Source: Kitasatospora sp. NBC_00240 (lineage in GTDB: Bacteria; Actinomycetota; Actinomycetes; Streptomycetales; Streptomycetaceae). From it: a stretch of 64,000 nt of DNA. This document shows positions 41,982 through 51,547 of this stretch, piece after piece; the stretch's first letter is position 1, and every line of letters begins with the position of its first letter. The stretch spans positions 9,114,001-9,178,000 of the forward strand of contig NZ_JAPEMU010000001.1 of the NCBI RefSeq assembly GCF_026342405.1. Reading direction: 5' to 3'. Both the position numbers and the translations under genes were made by a program. The notes under the pieces are model-generated. The model ran no database searches. It worked only from the letters and a program-made list of their open reading frames with translations, and was not told the origin of the DNA.

Positions 41982-43208
41982 ATGTCCGCGGGGACCTGGC
42001 CGGTCGGCCGACGTCTGGCCGCGCTGCTCATCGGCATCGCGGTCTGCCTGGCCTCCGCCGTCCTGATGGCCCCGAACCTGGCCCGGGCGGATGCTGCCCT
42101 CTCGGTCACTCCCGGCCACGGCCCGGCCGGCGTCGGAGCCGTCGTCAACGGTGACGGCTTCGGGGCCTGCGTCACCGTGGTGACGCTCAGCTTCGACTCC
42201 GACGACTCTGCGATCGACGACGCGCAGGTCCGCAACAGGGATGGTTTTGCCGTACCTTTCACCGTTCCGGCGGACGCCGTCGCCGGGCGGCACGAGGTTC
42301 GCGCGCAGTGCCTGGCCCGGGTTCCTCCGCCGAGGACCGCCGTGGGCGAAGTGTCTGAAAGTCCGCAGACCGCGCCACTCGTGGTCAGCGCCGGGTTCAC
42401 GGTCGATGCCGGGCGCACCGGCTCGGCCGGGACACCGGTGCTGCGGCTGGACCCGGATCGGGGGCGGCCGGGCGCGCAGGTCCAGGCCACCGGCACCGGG
42501 TTCCGGTGCCCGGGCGGGCCGGGCACGGACGTGGAGCTGTCCTGGACGGGCGGGCGAGTGTTCGCCCGTACGCCGGTCGACGATGAGGCCGGGTTCAACG
42601 AGGTGATCGTGGTGCCGTCGGATTCCTCCGCCGGTGGGCGCGTGCTCCGGGCCGCCTGTTCGGACGACAGCGGCGTGACGGACAGCTACTCCTTCACCGT
42701 CGAGCCCGCCGGGTCGGGCGGCGGCGGAACGAACCCCGGCACGGTCTCCGGCAACGGCAACGGCAACGGCAACGGGAACAGCAACGGGAACGGCAACAGC
42801 AACGGCAACGGCAGCGGGCACGGGGGCACCACGGACTCCGGCGGCACACCCGTCGCGACGGTGGTCGGACCGGCGGTCGGCGGAGCCGTTCTGCTGGCGG
42901 CCGCCGCGGTCTTCCTGCTGCACCGCGGCCGAGCGCCCCGGGCCGCCTACGCGTACGGGCACGGGCAGGGGCACGGTCATGCGCAGGGGCAGGGGCAGGG
43001 GCAGGGGCAGGGGCACGGGCACCGGCCCGCGAATGCCGCCCACGCGCAGGTCAGCGCCGTGCTCCGGCCGGTCGGCGCCGCCGAGGTCCGGCTCTCCGAG
43101 CCCGAGGGCGAGGGCCGGCCGACCCGCGCCGTGCGACTCGAACCGCACGCTGATCCCGGTACCCAGAGCATCGAGGAGGCGGGACATGAACACGGCGATC
43201 CTCCATGA
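41982..43208 (+). CDS. surface-anchored membrane protein with low-complexity linkers
   Basis: 408 residues. Signal peptide (RLAALLIGIAVCLASAVLM...ARADAA) followed by two beta-sandwich domains (about 40-135 and 145-245) that look like IPT/TIG-type folds, each with a Cys pair. A Gly-Asn/Ser repeat linker (about 250-280) leads to a transmembrane helix (VVGPAVGGAVLLAAAAVFLL), then a cytoplasmic Gly-His/Gly-Gln repeat. The DNA encodes two visible tandem repeats, 42755-42820 and 42955-43020. Role unknown; overlaps the next gene by 23 bp. Confidence 0.75.
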   Translation: MSAGTWPVGRRLAALLIGIAVCLASAVLMAPNLARADAALSVTPGHGPAGVGAVVNGDGFGACVTVVTLSFDSDDSAIDDAQVRNRDGFAVPFTVPADAVAGRHEVRAQCLARVPPPRTAVGEVSESPQTAPLVVSAGFTVDAGRTGSAGTPVLRLDPDRGRPGAQVQATGTGFRCPGGPGTDVELSWTGGRVFARTPVDDEAGFNEVIVVPSDSSAGGRVLRAACSDDSGVTDSYSFTVEPAGSGGGGTNPGTVSGNGNGNGNGNSNGNGNSNGNGSGHGGTTDSGGTPVATVVGPAVGGAVLLAAAAVFLLHRGRAPRAAYAYGHGQGHGHAQGQGQGQGQGHGHRPANAAHAQVSAVLRPVGAAEVRLSEPEGEGRPTRAVRLEPHADPGTQSIEEAGHEHGDPP

Positions 43209-43923
43209 CCCCGGCACCGTCAGGGAGTTCCTGTTCGGTGACGGGCCCGACATCGCTGCCGATGCGCTCACCCAGGCCCTGCACGAGCAGGAGGCGGTAC
43301 GGGAGCTGGCCGGCGGTGTGCACGGCCTCACGGCTCCGGTGGCCCGGATCGTCGAGCGGGAGGTGGCCTCGGTGGTCGAGGGGTTCCTCGCCCTGGACGT
43401 GGTGGACCTGGCGGCCGGAGGCTGGCGCCGGCATGCCGCCCTCAGGGAGGCCGCCCGGCGCACCCGCGAGGTCCCGGGCAGTGAGGAGGTCGTTGCCCTG
43501 GCGACCCACCGCATCACCTCCAGCCACCAGCCGCAGGTCGATGTCCTCGTGGACGGAACCCGGGTGGGAACGGTCGACCTGGACCTGCGGCTCGTGTTCG
43601 ACCTGGAGGGCCTGGTGGTCGTGGTGCGGGACGCGCGGCTGACGGCGGTGCGGTCCGGACGCTGCCTGGTGACCGGCCGGCTCGCGGCCCACCGAATCCT
43701 GCTGGCCCAGCGCCAGGGCCAGGTCAACCTGCCCGGCGCGGTGCACCTGCGGCACGGGCTGCGTCTGCTGCCCGAGCCGCCGCCCGCGCAGCGACCGCCG
43801 CCACCGCCGCATTCGCCGCCGGCCGCCGCGGGAGACGTCGGCCACAGCCGCCAGGCCGATCGCGGTAGCCGCGGTGACCGCGCACGGCAGCCTACGGTCT
43901 GGACGGGAGGGCGGCCGGCCTGA
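43186..43923 (+). CDS. hypothetical protein, 245 aa, coupled to the surface protein
   Basis: Starts MNTAILHDPGTVREFLFGDG behind GGAGGCGGGAC inside the preceding gene. N-terminal helices (about 1-80) and a central beta part (QPQVDVLVDGTRVGTVDLDL, VVVVRDARLTAVRSGRCLV) precede a Pro-rich, disordered basic tail. No family recognised. The overlap implies coexpression with the membrane protein, perhaps as its cytoplasmic partner. Confidence 0.7.
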   Translation: MNTAILHDPGTVREFLFGDGPDIAADALTQALHEQEAVRELAGGVHGLTAPVARIVEREVASVVEGFLALDVVDLAAGGWRRHAALREAARRTREVPGSEEVVALATHRITSSHQPQVDVLVDGTRVGTVDLDLRLVFDLEGLVVVVRDARLTAVRSGRCLVTGRLAAHRILLAQRQGQVNLPGAVHLRHGLRLLPEPPPAQRPPPPPHSPPAAAGDVGHSRQADRGSRGDRARQPTVWTGGRPA

Positions 43924-44217
43924 CCGCCGTGGCTCGACTTCCATGGCCCGACCGCCAGCTGGACAACCGGGCGCGCCCGAAGCGCTGCCGGACGCCAGGA
44001 TCGTGCCCTGCCGTGTGGACCGGCGGTCGACCGATGAGCACCTGTAGAACCGGGGCGTACACAGAACGGCTTCAAGTGGCGGCGCTGTTGTCAGATTCAG
44101 GCATCAGTCGGCACATATGCAAAACCGACTGATTGCTGACTCCAGGTCTCCCTACTGTGGTCAGCGGCGCGGGCTGCACTTCTGTCAGCCCGCCAGTCGC
44201 CTTGAGGTGGAGAACCT

Positions 44218-46761
44218 GTGCTGCAAAGCCTCCGTCCGCCCGTTCCGACCCGCCTGCTGCGCGCCGTCACGGCCGCCGCGCTGACCGCCACTCTGCTCTC
44301 GGGCCTGGGAAACCTGGCCCCGGGAGCCGTCGCCGCCACCACGGACACCACGACCGCCCCGAGCGGGACGTCCACGCTGGTGAAGAGCGTCCAGAACGTC
44401 ACCCACCCCGGCGCGAACCCGGCCGACCATGGGGACACCGTCAACTGGGTCGTCCAGTACGACAACGCCGCCACCGGCGGCGCCGCCGCGCCTGCGGTGC
44501 TCACCGATCCGGTCGTCGCCGCCGGCGGCGGCCAGACCTACCTGCCCGGATCGCTGCACGTCCCGCCCGGCTGGTCCCCGTCCTGGTCCACCGACGGCAC
44601 GTCCTTCAACGCCGTCGACCCGGGCCCGGCCACCAAGGCCGTCCGGGCCGAGAACCCGGTCGCGCGGCCCGGCGGCACCGACCTTTCCGCGCCGTTGCTC
44701 GCACCCGTCCGCCCCACCGCGCAGTCCACCGGCGGTGACGGGTTCACCCCCATCCTGTACCGGACGGCGTCCGGCGAGGTCGAGTCGTGGAACATCTACC
44801 ACCACGCCGGGCCGACCGCCCGCCAGGTCGTCTGCAGCAGCCTCTCGTCCGGGCAGCCCTGCACCGGCGGCCCGTGGCCCCGCCCGCTGAACACCACCGC
44901 CGGCCCGCTCGGAGCCGGCAACACCGGTGACATCGGCAGCCCGCTCACCCCGCAGTACGTGCTGGATCCCGGACGGCCGGGCGTGGTCTACTACCCCGCC
45001 GTCACCGCCGCCGCCGTCGGCGTCGGGTGCCTCGACCTGGGGCTCCGCGCCAACTGCGGGTTCTTCGCGCTGGCGAGCACCGCGGCCGCGCCCAGCACCG
45101 CGAACAGCCTGGCCGGGCTCGTCACCGTCGGCGGCAACCTCTACGGAGTGGCCAACACCGGTCAGGTCATCTGCCTCGCCGTCGCCACCCGCACCCCCTG
45201 CGCCGGGCAGCCGTACGCGCCGGTCGTCACCCCCAACCACGACCTGCCCAGCACGCCCGGCGCCCTCTACCTCGGCGCCCTGACCACCATCGGGAGCAAG
45301 GTCTTCGCGTCCTCGTCCCCGCAGAGCGGCGGCTCCACCACCGCGGGCCCGCCGACCCTGGGCTGCTTCGACACCGCGACCCTGGCCGCCTGCACCGGCT
45401 GGAGCACCCCGCTGCCGGCAGGGCCCGACGCCGGGTACTACACCTACAACGCGTACACCTCGTACGACACCGCCGGACAGCCTGACGGCGTCTGCACCAC
45501 CACCGTCGGCGGGACCAACCTGCGGACCACCTGCTACCGACCGGACGGCACCGCGTTCACGGCCCCGGCCACCCTGGCGGCGCTGGGCGGCGGCGTGCTG
45601 ACCTTCAACCCCGAGACGGTCACCGCCGACGGCGCGACCCGCAGCTACTTCCCCGTGTGGGGCGGCGGCGTGCCCGGCGCGACCGTCTGCCACGACTGGA
45701 CGCACGCCGCGCCCTGCACCGGATTCCCCACACCCGCCCTGCACCCCGGGGTCAACGGCGGGAACACCCGCGACTACGGCTACAGCTACGACGCCACCAC
45801 CCGCTGCTTGATCGGCCTCGGCGACGCCGGCGTCCTGTTCTCCCTCGACCCCGCGAGCGGGGCCACGCCCTGCGTGCACAGCGGCGCCACCGTCACGCTC
45901 AAGCCCGCCGACTTCTACTGCGACGGTGCCGCCGGCCACGTGCAGGGCTACACGCTGGCCCGGTTGACGGGCATCGACCTCTCCCACGTCGACCTGGCGG
46001 CCTCCCGGGTCCTCGTCACCGACCCCGACGGCAGTACCGTCGCCACGCCGGCACTCAGCCCGACCGGGACGGCGGACCTGTCGGCTGTCTCCGTCACCGC
46101 GCACCCCGCCATCACCGTCACGGCCCAGCTGGTGCTCACCGCCGCCGACGACTTCACCCCCGACAACCGCCCCACCCTGGTGGTCGAGTACCAGGGCGAC
46201 GCACCGCAGATCTGCTTCCGGACCACCATCGCCGCCGACTGCGCGACCACCAGGATCTCCAACACCGCGACCGGCACGGACGCCACCGGCGCCCTCACCT
46301 CCAACACCGTCGCCGTGCCCGTCGCGCCCGGACCGGAATGCCGGCCCCAGGTGACCGTCAACAAGGAGATCTGCGGCTCCGACCACCCGCACGACTGCGG
46401 CCCCGGAGGCCCGGGCCCGTGGGCCAAGACCAGCCCCGTCGGGCTGCTGGGCCTGCTCGGGACGGCCCACTGGCGGATCACCGTCACCAACGCCGGCCCG
46501 GTGGACGCGGTGGCGGTGAGCGTCAACGACGCCGTCACCCCGTCCTGCCGCAGCGCCGCCGGCACCTTCACGCTGGCGTCCGGGAGCAGCCGGCAGATCT
46601 ACTGCGACTCCTTCCTGCTGGCCCTGCCGATGAAGAACACCGCGTCGGTGAGTTTCGTCGCCGCGAACTCCCCGGCCGGTACCGCACCGACCACGAGCGC
46701 GCCGTCCTCCGCGGTGGCCTGCTCGCTGCTGTGCATCCTGGCGGTGCCCGGCCGGGACTGA
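44218..46761 (+). CDS. large secreted DUF11-type repeat protein
   Basis: 847 residues, GTG start with GAGGTGGAGAACCT. A Sec signal (LLRAVTAAALTATLLSGLGN) ends near VAATT (about 40). Residues 50-130 and 700-835 look like DUF11/CARDB-type beta domains (VNWVVQYDNAATGG; WRITVTNAGPVDAVAVSV). The middle, about 150-590, has repeating short Cys-containing motifs (GCFDTATLAACTGW, TVCHDWTHAAPCTG) suggestive of a beta-propeller held by disulfides. No LPXTG motif or C-terminal helix, so it seems released or bound noncovalently. Confidence 0.8.
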   Translation: MLQSLRPPVPTRLLRAVTAAALTATLLSGLGNLAPGAVAATTDTTTAPSGTSTLVKSVQNVTHPGANPADHGDTVNWVVQYDNAATGGAAAPAVLTDPVVAAGGGQTYLPGSLHVPPGWSPSWSTDGTSFNAVDPGPATKAVRAENPVARPGGTDLSAPLLAPVRPTAQSTGGDGFTPILYRTASGEVESWNIYHHAGPTARQVVCSSLSSGQPCTGGPWPRPLNTTAGPLGAGNTGDIGSPLTPQYVLDPGRPGVVYYPAVTAAAVGVGCLDLGLRANCGFFALASTAAAPSTANSLAGLVTVGGNLYGVANTGQVICLAVATRTPCAGQPYAPVVTPNHDLPSTPGALYLGALTTIGSKVFASSSPQSGGSTTAGPPTLGCFDTATLAACTGWSTPLPAGPDAGYYTYNAYTSYDTAGQPDGVCTTTVGGTNLRTTCYRPDGTAFTAPATLAALGGGVLTFNPETVTADGATRSYFPVWGGGVPGATVCHDWTHAAPCTGFPTPALHPGVNGGNTRDYGYSYDATTRCLIGLGDAGVLFSLDPASGATPCVHSGATVTLKPADFYCDGAAGHVQGYTLARLTGIDLSHVDLAASRVLVTDPDGSTVATPALSPTGTADLSAVSVTAHPAITVTAQLVLTAADDFTPDNRPTLVVEYQGDAPQICFRTTIAADCATTRISNTATGTDATGALTSNTVAVPVAPGPECRPQVTVNKEICGSDHPHDCGPGGPGPWAKTSPVGLLGLLGTAHWRITVTNAGPVDAVAVSVNDAVTPSCRSAAGTFTLASGSSRQIYCDSFLLALPMKNTASVSFVAANSPAGTAPTTSAPSSAVACSLLCILAVPGRD

Positions 46762-46780
46762 CCCGCTCGGAGTGCTTTTC

Positions 46781-46815
46781 CCGGCCGGGCCCACCGCGTT
46801 CTCGGGCCCGGCCGG
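46781..46815. terminator. 12-bp stem after the DUF11 protein
   Basis: CCGGCCGGGCCC (46781-46792) pairs with GGGCCCGGCCGG (46804-46815), 20 bp past the stop. Confidence 0.75.
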
Positions 46816-46824
46816 CCCGTCCAC

Positions 46825-47189
46825 CTGCAGACGATCGACACCGCACGCACCGACCCCTTCTCCACCTACGTGCCGTCGATCCTTGACAAGAACTTCCGCG
46901 AGGACTGCTCCAAGCGCAAGCACATGGTCGGGGAACGGCAGGTCGACCTCCGCGAACTCCTGATGCAGGTCGACGGCGACAGCTTCGGCGACCGACTGCA
47001 CCTCCTGCCGGCCTGCACCGACGGATTCCTGCTCGACGCGAAACTCGTCACCTCACGCGAGGTCCGCGTCAAGGAGACCGCCCTCGAAAAGGCCCTCACC
47101 GAACAGGAGAAGGAGTTCGATTTCGTCATCGTCGACTGCCCGCCCAGCCTCGGCTACGCCATGGACAACGCCCCCTACTACGGGACGTG
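46825..47189 (+). pseudogene. ParA-type ATPase fragment
   Basis: The frame from 46825 reads TIDTARTDPFSTYVPSILDK, FREDCSKRKHMVGERQVDLR and FDFVIVDCPPSLGYAMDNA. This is the middle of a plasmid/chromosome partition ATPase with the Walker B region but without the P-loop. Both ends are missing; after YY the frame enters unrelated sequence. Probably a relic of a plasmid or integrative element. Confidence 0.8.
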
Positions 47190-47570
47190 CAACGGAGGCA
47201 TCAACCAGCGCTGGACGACGCCGTCGGTCGCGGCGTGAGCCCGTACAACACTCCGACCGGCGCTCAGGACAAGATCGCCGCGACGATCACCGCCAACGCC
47301 GGCGTGAAGCACTGGATCATCTGGGGCTGCAACGACGAGAACGTCCAGGGCGGCGTCACCGCGATGGAGAACGCCGGCATCAGCGCCGACAACGTGATCG
47401 GCGTCGGCCTGGGCGCCTACCTCGCCTGCAAGGACTGGAGCGGCAGCAAGCCGTCGGGCATGAAGGCCGCGCTGTTCATCAACGGCAAGGACGTCGGCGC
47501 GCTGGCCGTCCAGACCATGTACGACAAGCTCAAGAACAGCAAGGACTTCCCGAAGGAGGGCTTCGCCCCC
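47190..47570 (+). pseudogene. sugar ABC transporter binding-protein fragment
   Basis: NTPTGAQDKIAATITANAGV, WIIWGCNDENVQGGVTAMEN and LFINGKDVGALAVQTMYDKL match the C-terminal half of Peripla_BP_4-type sugar-binding proteins. The GTCNGGINQ part just before it is in the neighbouring frame, so at least one frameshift is present. No signal peptide or N-lobe. Confidence 0.75.
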
Positions 47571-47619
47571 CAGCACGACGGACAACCCGTCGTCCCGCAC
47601 ATCCCGAAGGTGACCAGCG

Positions 47620-47879
47620 TGAGCACAGTCCACGACAGGGCGACGTCTGCCCAGGCGTTGGCTCTGCGGGCTCGGATCGTGTTGGCCTGCGACGGCCTGG
47701 ACGTGCCGTCGATCGTGGCTGTCGCAAGGGAGTTGGGGATCACCGCGGACACCGTCCGCAAGTGGCGTCGCCGGTTCCTCGCCGAGCGGCTGGACGGCCT
47801 GGTGGACGAGCCGCGGCCGGGCCGGCCTCCGAGCATCGCGGTGGACGAGGTTCACCCCCGGCACAGGCCCGCGACGTAG
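47620..47879 (+). mobile_element. IS630-type transposase N-terminal fragment
   Basis: ATSAQALALRARIVLACDG, then ELGITADTVRKWRRRFLAER and LDGLVDEPRPGRPPSI are the helix-turn-helix and linker of IS630-family transposases. Reading stops before the DDE catalytic domain, so it is a dead remnant. It continues in frame from the sugar-binding fragment, which implies an insertion or recombination scar. Confidence 0.82.
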
Positions 47880-48295
47880 CCCGGGTGGTCGCCGGGCCGC
47901 CTCAGGGCCTCTACGGCCGGGCCTGACGCCCGGCTGCACGGGGTGGACGAGCCGGGCCCCGCCGCGGGGAGGTCGCCGCCGGCCCCGTCCGGCCGGAGTC
48001 GGCCACGCAGGGCGTCGGCGAGCGCCACCTGCCTTCCGGTGTACGCCCGAGGGGACCAGAAGGGCTCTCCTGCGGATCACCGGTGTCGAACGCGGCGGAC
48101 GGCGTGGTCAGCCCGTTGCGGACGTAGTCGGTGGGTCCGGCGCTCCGGCATGCCCGGCATCATGGCCGGCACCGGCTTGCGCAGGGCACCAACTCTCGTT
48201 CCACTCCGCCGGCGCCGGCGCTCCGCCCGGCCGTCGACGCGTTCGTCGGACAAATTCGCTACCAGGCGGCCGGAGCGCCGTGATACACAACCGAT
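47880..48295. other. interval after the gene-fragment cluster
   Basis: 416 bp with no recognisable gene; composition is as chaotic as the fragment region before it. Less GC-rich bases at 48240-48295 (acaaattcgc, tgatacacaa) probably contain the promoter of the next gene. Confidence 0.45.
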
Positions 48296-49069
48296 GTGCA
48301 AAACATTGTGGAGTTCCCCGAGGTCCTGCGGCTGATCGAAGACCGCTCGGCCGCGTTCCGCGCCGCGATCGCGTCCGCCCCCGACCTTGACGTCCAGGTC
48401 CCGACCTGCCCTGACTGGACGCTGCGCGAAATGGTGCAGCACCTCGGTGACGGCCGCCGCCGCCAGGCCGCGATCGTCGCGGCGGGCCCCGACGCTGAGC
48501 CCCCGGCGAGGACGGACCCGAAGGGCGCCCCGACCGCGCCCCGCGACCGCGAAGCCCTGGACGCCTGGCTCGCCGAGTCGACCGAGCTCATGCTCGACGC
48601 GCTGCGCGAGGCCGGCCCGGACCGCGGTTGCTGGACCTGGTGGGGCCGCTCGCAGGCCCCGGAGACCAGCGGAGCCGTGGCCCGGCACCAGATCCAGGAG
48701 ATCGCCGTCCACACCTACGACGCCCAGCTCACCCAGGGGGCCGCAGAGCCGCTGCCGACGGACGTCGCGGTCGAGGGCGTCGACGAATTCCTGACGACCG
48801 TCTCGGCGACGTCCGTCGCCTGGCCGTTCAAGCCGGCCACCATCGACCTGCACGCGACCGAGGGCCGCTCCTGGCGCCTGACCCTCGACGCCGACGGCGT
48901 CCGCTGCGACGACCTCGCCGCCGACGCGGAGCCGGGTGACATGGTGATGCGAGGCGCAGCGAGCGAACTGGTCCTCTACTTCTACGACCGCGTCCCGCTC
49001 GACGGCCTGGAGACCACCGGCGACACCGAGCCGATGGAGCAGCTCGCAGACTGGGACCCGAACGCGTAG
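48296..49069 (+). CDS. maleylpyruvate isomerase-family mycothiol-dependent enzyme
   Basis: 257 residues from a GTG, almost leaderless. VPTCPDWTLREMVQHLGDG is the DinB/MDMPI N-terminal metal-site motif, with further ligands expected in GAVARHQIQEIAVHTYDAQL. The C-terminal half (about 155-250) is the MDMPI C domain. Such enzymes use mycothiol, the actinobacterial thiol; exact reaction unknown. Confidence 0.9.
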   Translation: MQNIVEFPEVLRLIEDRSAAFRAAIASAPDLDVQVPTCPDWTLREMVQHLGDGRRRQAAIVAAGPDAEPPARTDPKGAPTAPRDREALDAWLAESTELMLDALREAGPDRGCWTWWGRSQAPETSGAVARHQIQEIAVHTYDAQLTQGAAEPLPTDVAVEGVDEFLTTVSATSVAWPFKPATIDLHATEGRSWRLTLDADGVRCDDLAADAEPGDMVMRGAASELVLYFYDRVPLDGLETTGDTEPMEQLADWDPNA

Positions 49070-49170
49070 AACGCGGGCTTGGGACGCGTCTGTCGGTGGT
49101 GTGCGCGCTCCTGCGGGCGCCACCGGGCCCGGGGTTGAGGATCGCGCGGCTGCGGGCAGGCCGCGGGCCT

Positions 49171-49218
49171 GCTGTTCAAAGTGCTGTTCAAGGTGCCGTT
49201 CAAGGTGCTGTGCAAGGG
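49171..49218. repeat. four tandem 12-bp units, gctgttcaaggt-type
   Basis: Units gctgttcaaagt, gctgttcaaggt, gccgttcaaggt and gctgtgcaaggg are contiguous, just past the MDMPI gene in a 398-bp gene-free stretch (49070-49467). Confidence 0.85.
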
Positions 49219-49467
49219 CGAAAGGCGCACCTGCGGGCGGCTCGCGCTCGACCGGGGACAGTGCGCGGCGGGTGCGGATCGCTGGGACCGACCTCGTAGA
49301 TCAAGCAGCGGTCGGTAGCGGGCCCGATGGGTGCGCTGCTCTTCTTGGGCCGGCCGGCCGGCCGTGCTTGGTCGGGCGGGGGTGGCCGTCTGGGGTCGGG
49401 CGGGGTGGCCGTCCGGACGGCGAAGTCCCCGCCGCCGCCAGGCCGGTAGACGTTCCCGGTCCGAGCG

Positions 49468-50433
49468 TCAGACGCCGGGTCGGGAGCGGAACGCGGTGCG
49501 GTACGCGGTGGGGGAGACCCCGACGGTGCCGGCCAGGTTCTGGCGGAGCGAGACGGCGGTGCCGAAGCCCGATTCGGTGGCGACCTGGTCGATGGGCAGG
49601 TCGGTCGTCTCCAGCAGGCGGCGGGCCCGGTCCACCCGGCGCTGGGTGAGCCACTGGCCGGGGGGCAGGCCGACCTCCTCGACGAACCGGCGGCAGAAGG
49701 TGCGCACGCTCATCCGGGCGTGCTCGGCCAACTCGGCCAGCGGGAGCGGACGGTGGAGCTGACCCAGGGCCCAGACCCGGGTGGCGGCGGTGGTCGCGGC
49801 ATCGGGTTCGGGCAGCGGGCGTTCGATGTACTGGGCCTGCCCGCCCTCCCGCCACGGCGGCACCACGCACAGCCGGGCGACCCGGTTGGCGATCTCGCTG
49901 CCGTGGTCGCGCCGGACCAGGTGCAGGCAGAGGTCCAGCCCGGCGCCGACGCCGGCCGACGTCAGCACCTGGCCGTCGTCGATGAACAGCACGTCGGCGT
50001 CCACCTCGATCTGCGGGAAGGTCCGCTGGAAGTGTGCGGCCTCGTTCCAGTGCGTGGTGGCCCGGCGGCCGTCCAGCAGGCCGGCGGCGGCGAGTACGTA
50101 CGAGGCGGTGCAGATCGACACGATCCGGGCCTGTGGGGGCAGTAGGGCCAGTGCCGCCGCCAGGTCGTCGGGCAGCCAGTCCCGGGGGCCGTCCGGGCCG
50201 CAGGTGAAAGGGGGGATGATCAGGGTGTCGGCGGTCGCCAGTGCCTCGCTGCCGTGCGGCACGTTGACGGTGAAGTCGGCGTCGGTGGTGACCGGGCCGC
50301 CGTCCAGGCTGCAGGTGACCACCTCGTACAGCGGTTTGCCGTCCGCACCCTCGGCGGTGCCGAAGATCCGTACGGGGATGCTCAGTTCGAAGGGGTAGAC
50401 GCCTTCCAGAGCCAGGACCACGACACGGTGCAT
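49468..50433 (-). CDS. GlxA-family AraC-type transcriptional regulator
   Basis: 321 residues. The DJ-1/PfpI-like domain (about 1-180) holds VSICTASYVLAAAGLLDGRR; the AraC double helix-turn-helix spans about 220-315 (HARMSVRTFCRRFVEEVG, VSLRQNLAGTVGVSPTAYR). Divergent from the oxidoreductase at 50539 with about 105 bp between, so it probably regulates that gene. Confidence 0.93.
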   Translation of the reverse strand: MHRVVVLALEGVYPFELSIPVRIFGTAEGADGKPLYEVVTCSLDGGPVTTDADFTVNVPHGSEALATADTLIIPPFTCGPDGPRDWLPDDLAAALALLPPQARIVSICTASYVLAAAGLLDGRRATTHWNEAAHFQRTFPQIEVDADVLFIDDGQVLTSAGVGAGLDLCLHLVRRDHGSEIANRVARLCVVPPWREGGQAQYIERPLPEPDAATTAATRVWALGQLHRPLPLAELAEHARMSVRTFCRRFVEEVGLPPGQWLTQRRVDRARRLLETTDLPIDQVATESGFGTAVSLRQNLAGTVGVSPTAYRTAFRSRPGV

Positions 50434-50538
50434 GGCAAGATTCTTGTCGATATCGGCAGTCTTGCCACTCGTTCGGGCCGGTCCGATCCGGAAACCTTGT
50501 CGTCACGCGGCCGGTGCGGCCGCCGGAGGACACAGGAG

Positions 50539-51474
50539 ATGACGATGCGTGCGATCGGCCAGGACGGTTTCGGCGGCCCCGAGGTACTGAAGGTCGTGGA
50601 GGTGGAGCGCCCGGAGCCCGGCGTCGCCGAGGTGCTGGTGCGGGTGCACGCGGCCGGGGTGAATCCGACCGACTCCTGGCACCGGGGGAGCGGCGGGCTG
50701 GCCGGCAAGGTGGTGCGGCTCGGCTGGGACGTCTCGGGCGTGGTCGAGGCGGTCGGCCTGGGCGTCACCACGCTCGCCCCGGGCGACGAGGTGTTCGGAA
50801 TGCCGCGCCACCCGCTGCCCGCCGGGACGTACGCCGAGTACGTCACCTCGCCTGCCCGGCATTTGATCCGCAAGCCCGTCGGGCTCGACCACACCGAGGC
50901 CGCCGCGCTGGCGCTGACCGGGATGACCGCCTGGCAGGCGCTGGTGGACACCGCCGACGTGCGGCCCGGGCAGCGGGTGCTGATCCACGCCGCCGCCGGC
51001 GGGGTCGGCCACCTTGCGGTGCAGATCGCCAAGGCGCGCGGCGCCCACGTGATCGGTACCGCCCGGGCGGCCAAGCACGACTTCCTGCGCGGTCTCGGCG
51101 CGGACGAGCTGATCGACTACACGGCTGTCGAGTTCGAGACGGCGGTCGGTCCGGTGGACGTGGTGATCGACCCCATCGGCGGCGACTACGGCCCCCGCTC
51201 GCTGCGGGTGCTGCGGGCGGGCGGTCACCTGGTCTCGCTGGCCTCACCGGCGGAGGCGTACCTGGCCGAGCAGGCCCGCCCGCTCGGCATTCGGGCCGCC
51301 TTCATGGCGGTCGAGGCGGACCGGGCCGGGCTGCTCGGGCTGGCCGCCCTGGTCGAGGCCGGCCGACTGCGGCCGGTGGTGGACACCGTGCTGCCGCTGG
51401 AACTGGCCGCCAAGGCCCACGAGATGCTCGACACCGGGCGGACCGCCGGCAAGCTCGTGCTCGCCGTCGTCTGA
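50539..51474 (+). CDS. NADP-dependent quinone oxidoreductase (MDR superfamily)
   Basis: 311 residues. The GroES-like N-domain (PGVAEVLVRVHAAGVNPTDS) and nucleotide-binding VLIHAAAGGVGHLAVQIAKA are typical zinc-independent QOR-type MDR sequences; no structural zinc cysteines. Reduces quinones or enones with NADPH. Start ATG 50539; Met at 50545 with AGGAG 6 bp before is an equal candidate. Confidence 0.92.
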   Translation: MTMRAIGQDGFGGPEVLKVVEVERPEPGVAEVLVRVHAAGVNPTDSWHRGSGGLAGKVVRLGWDVSGVVEAVGLGVTTLAPGDEVFGMPRHPLPAGTYAEYVTSPARHLIRKPVGLDHTEAAALALTGMTAWQALVDTADVRPGQRVLIHAAAGGVGHLAVQIAKARGAHVIGTARAAKHDFLRGLGADELIDYTAVEFETAVGPVDVVIDPIGGDYGPRSLRVLRAGGHLVSLASPAEAYLAEQARPLGIRAAFMAVEADRAGLLGLAALVEAGRLRPVVDTVLPLELAAKAHEMLDTGRTAGKLVLAVV

Positions 51475-51547
51475 CCCCTACGGTCAGGCGTTCGCGAGCA
51501 TCGAGGCGCGGGGCCGGCGCTCCCGGCCCTGCTTCGAGCCCGGCGGC

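Noticed and set aside
42755..43020. Possible CRISPR or VNTR locus
   Set aside because: The repeats are in frame and encode the Gly-Asn linker and Gly-His/Gln tail of the surface protein.
44185..47001. 938-codon open frame on the minus strand
   Set aside because: Antisense shadow of the secreted DUF11-type protein.
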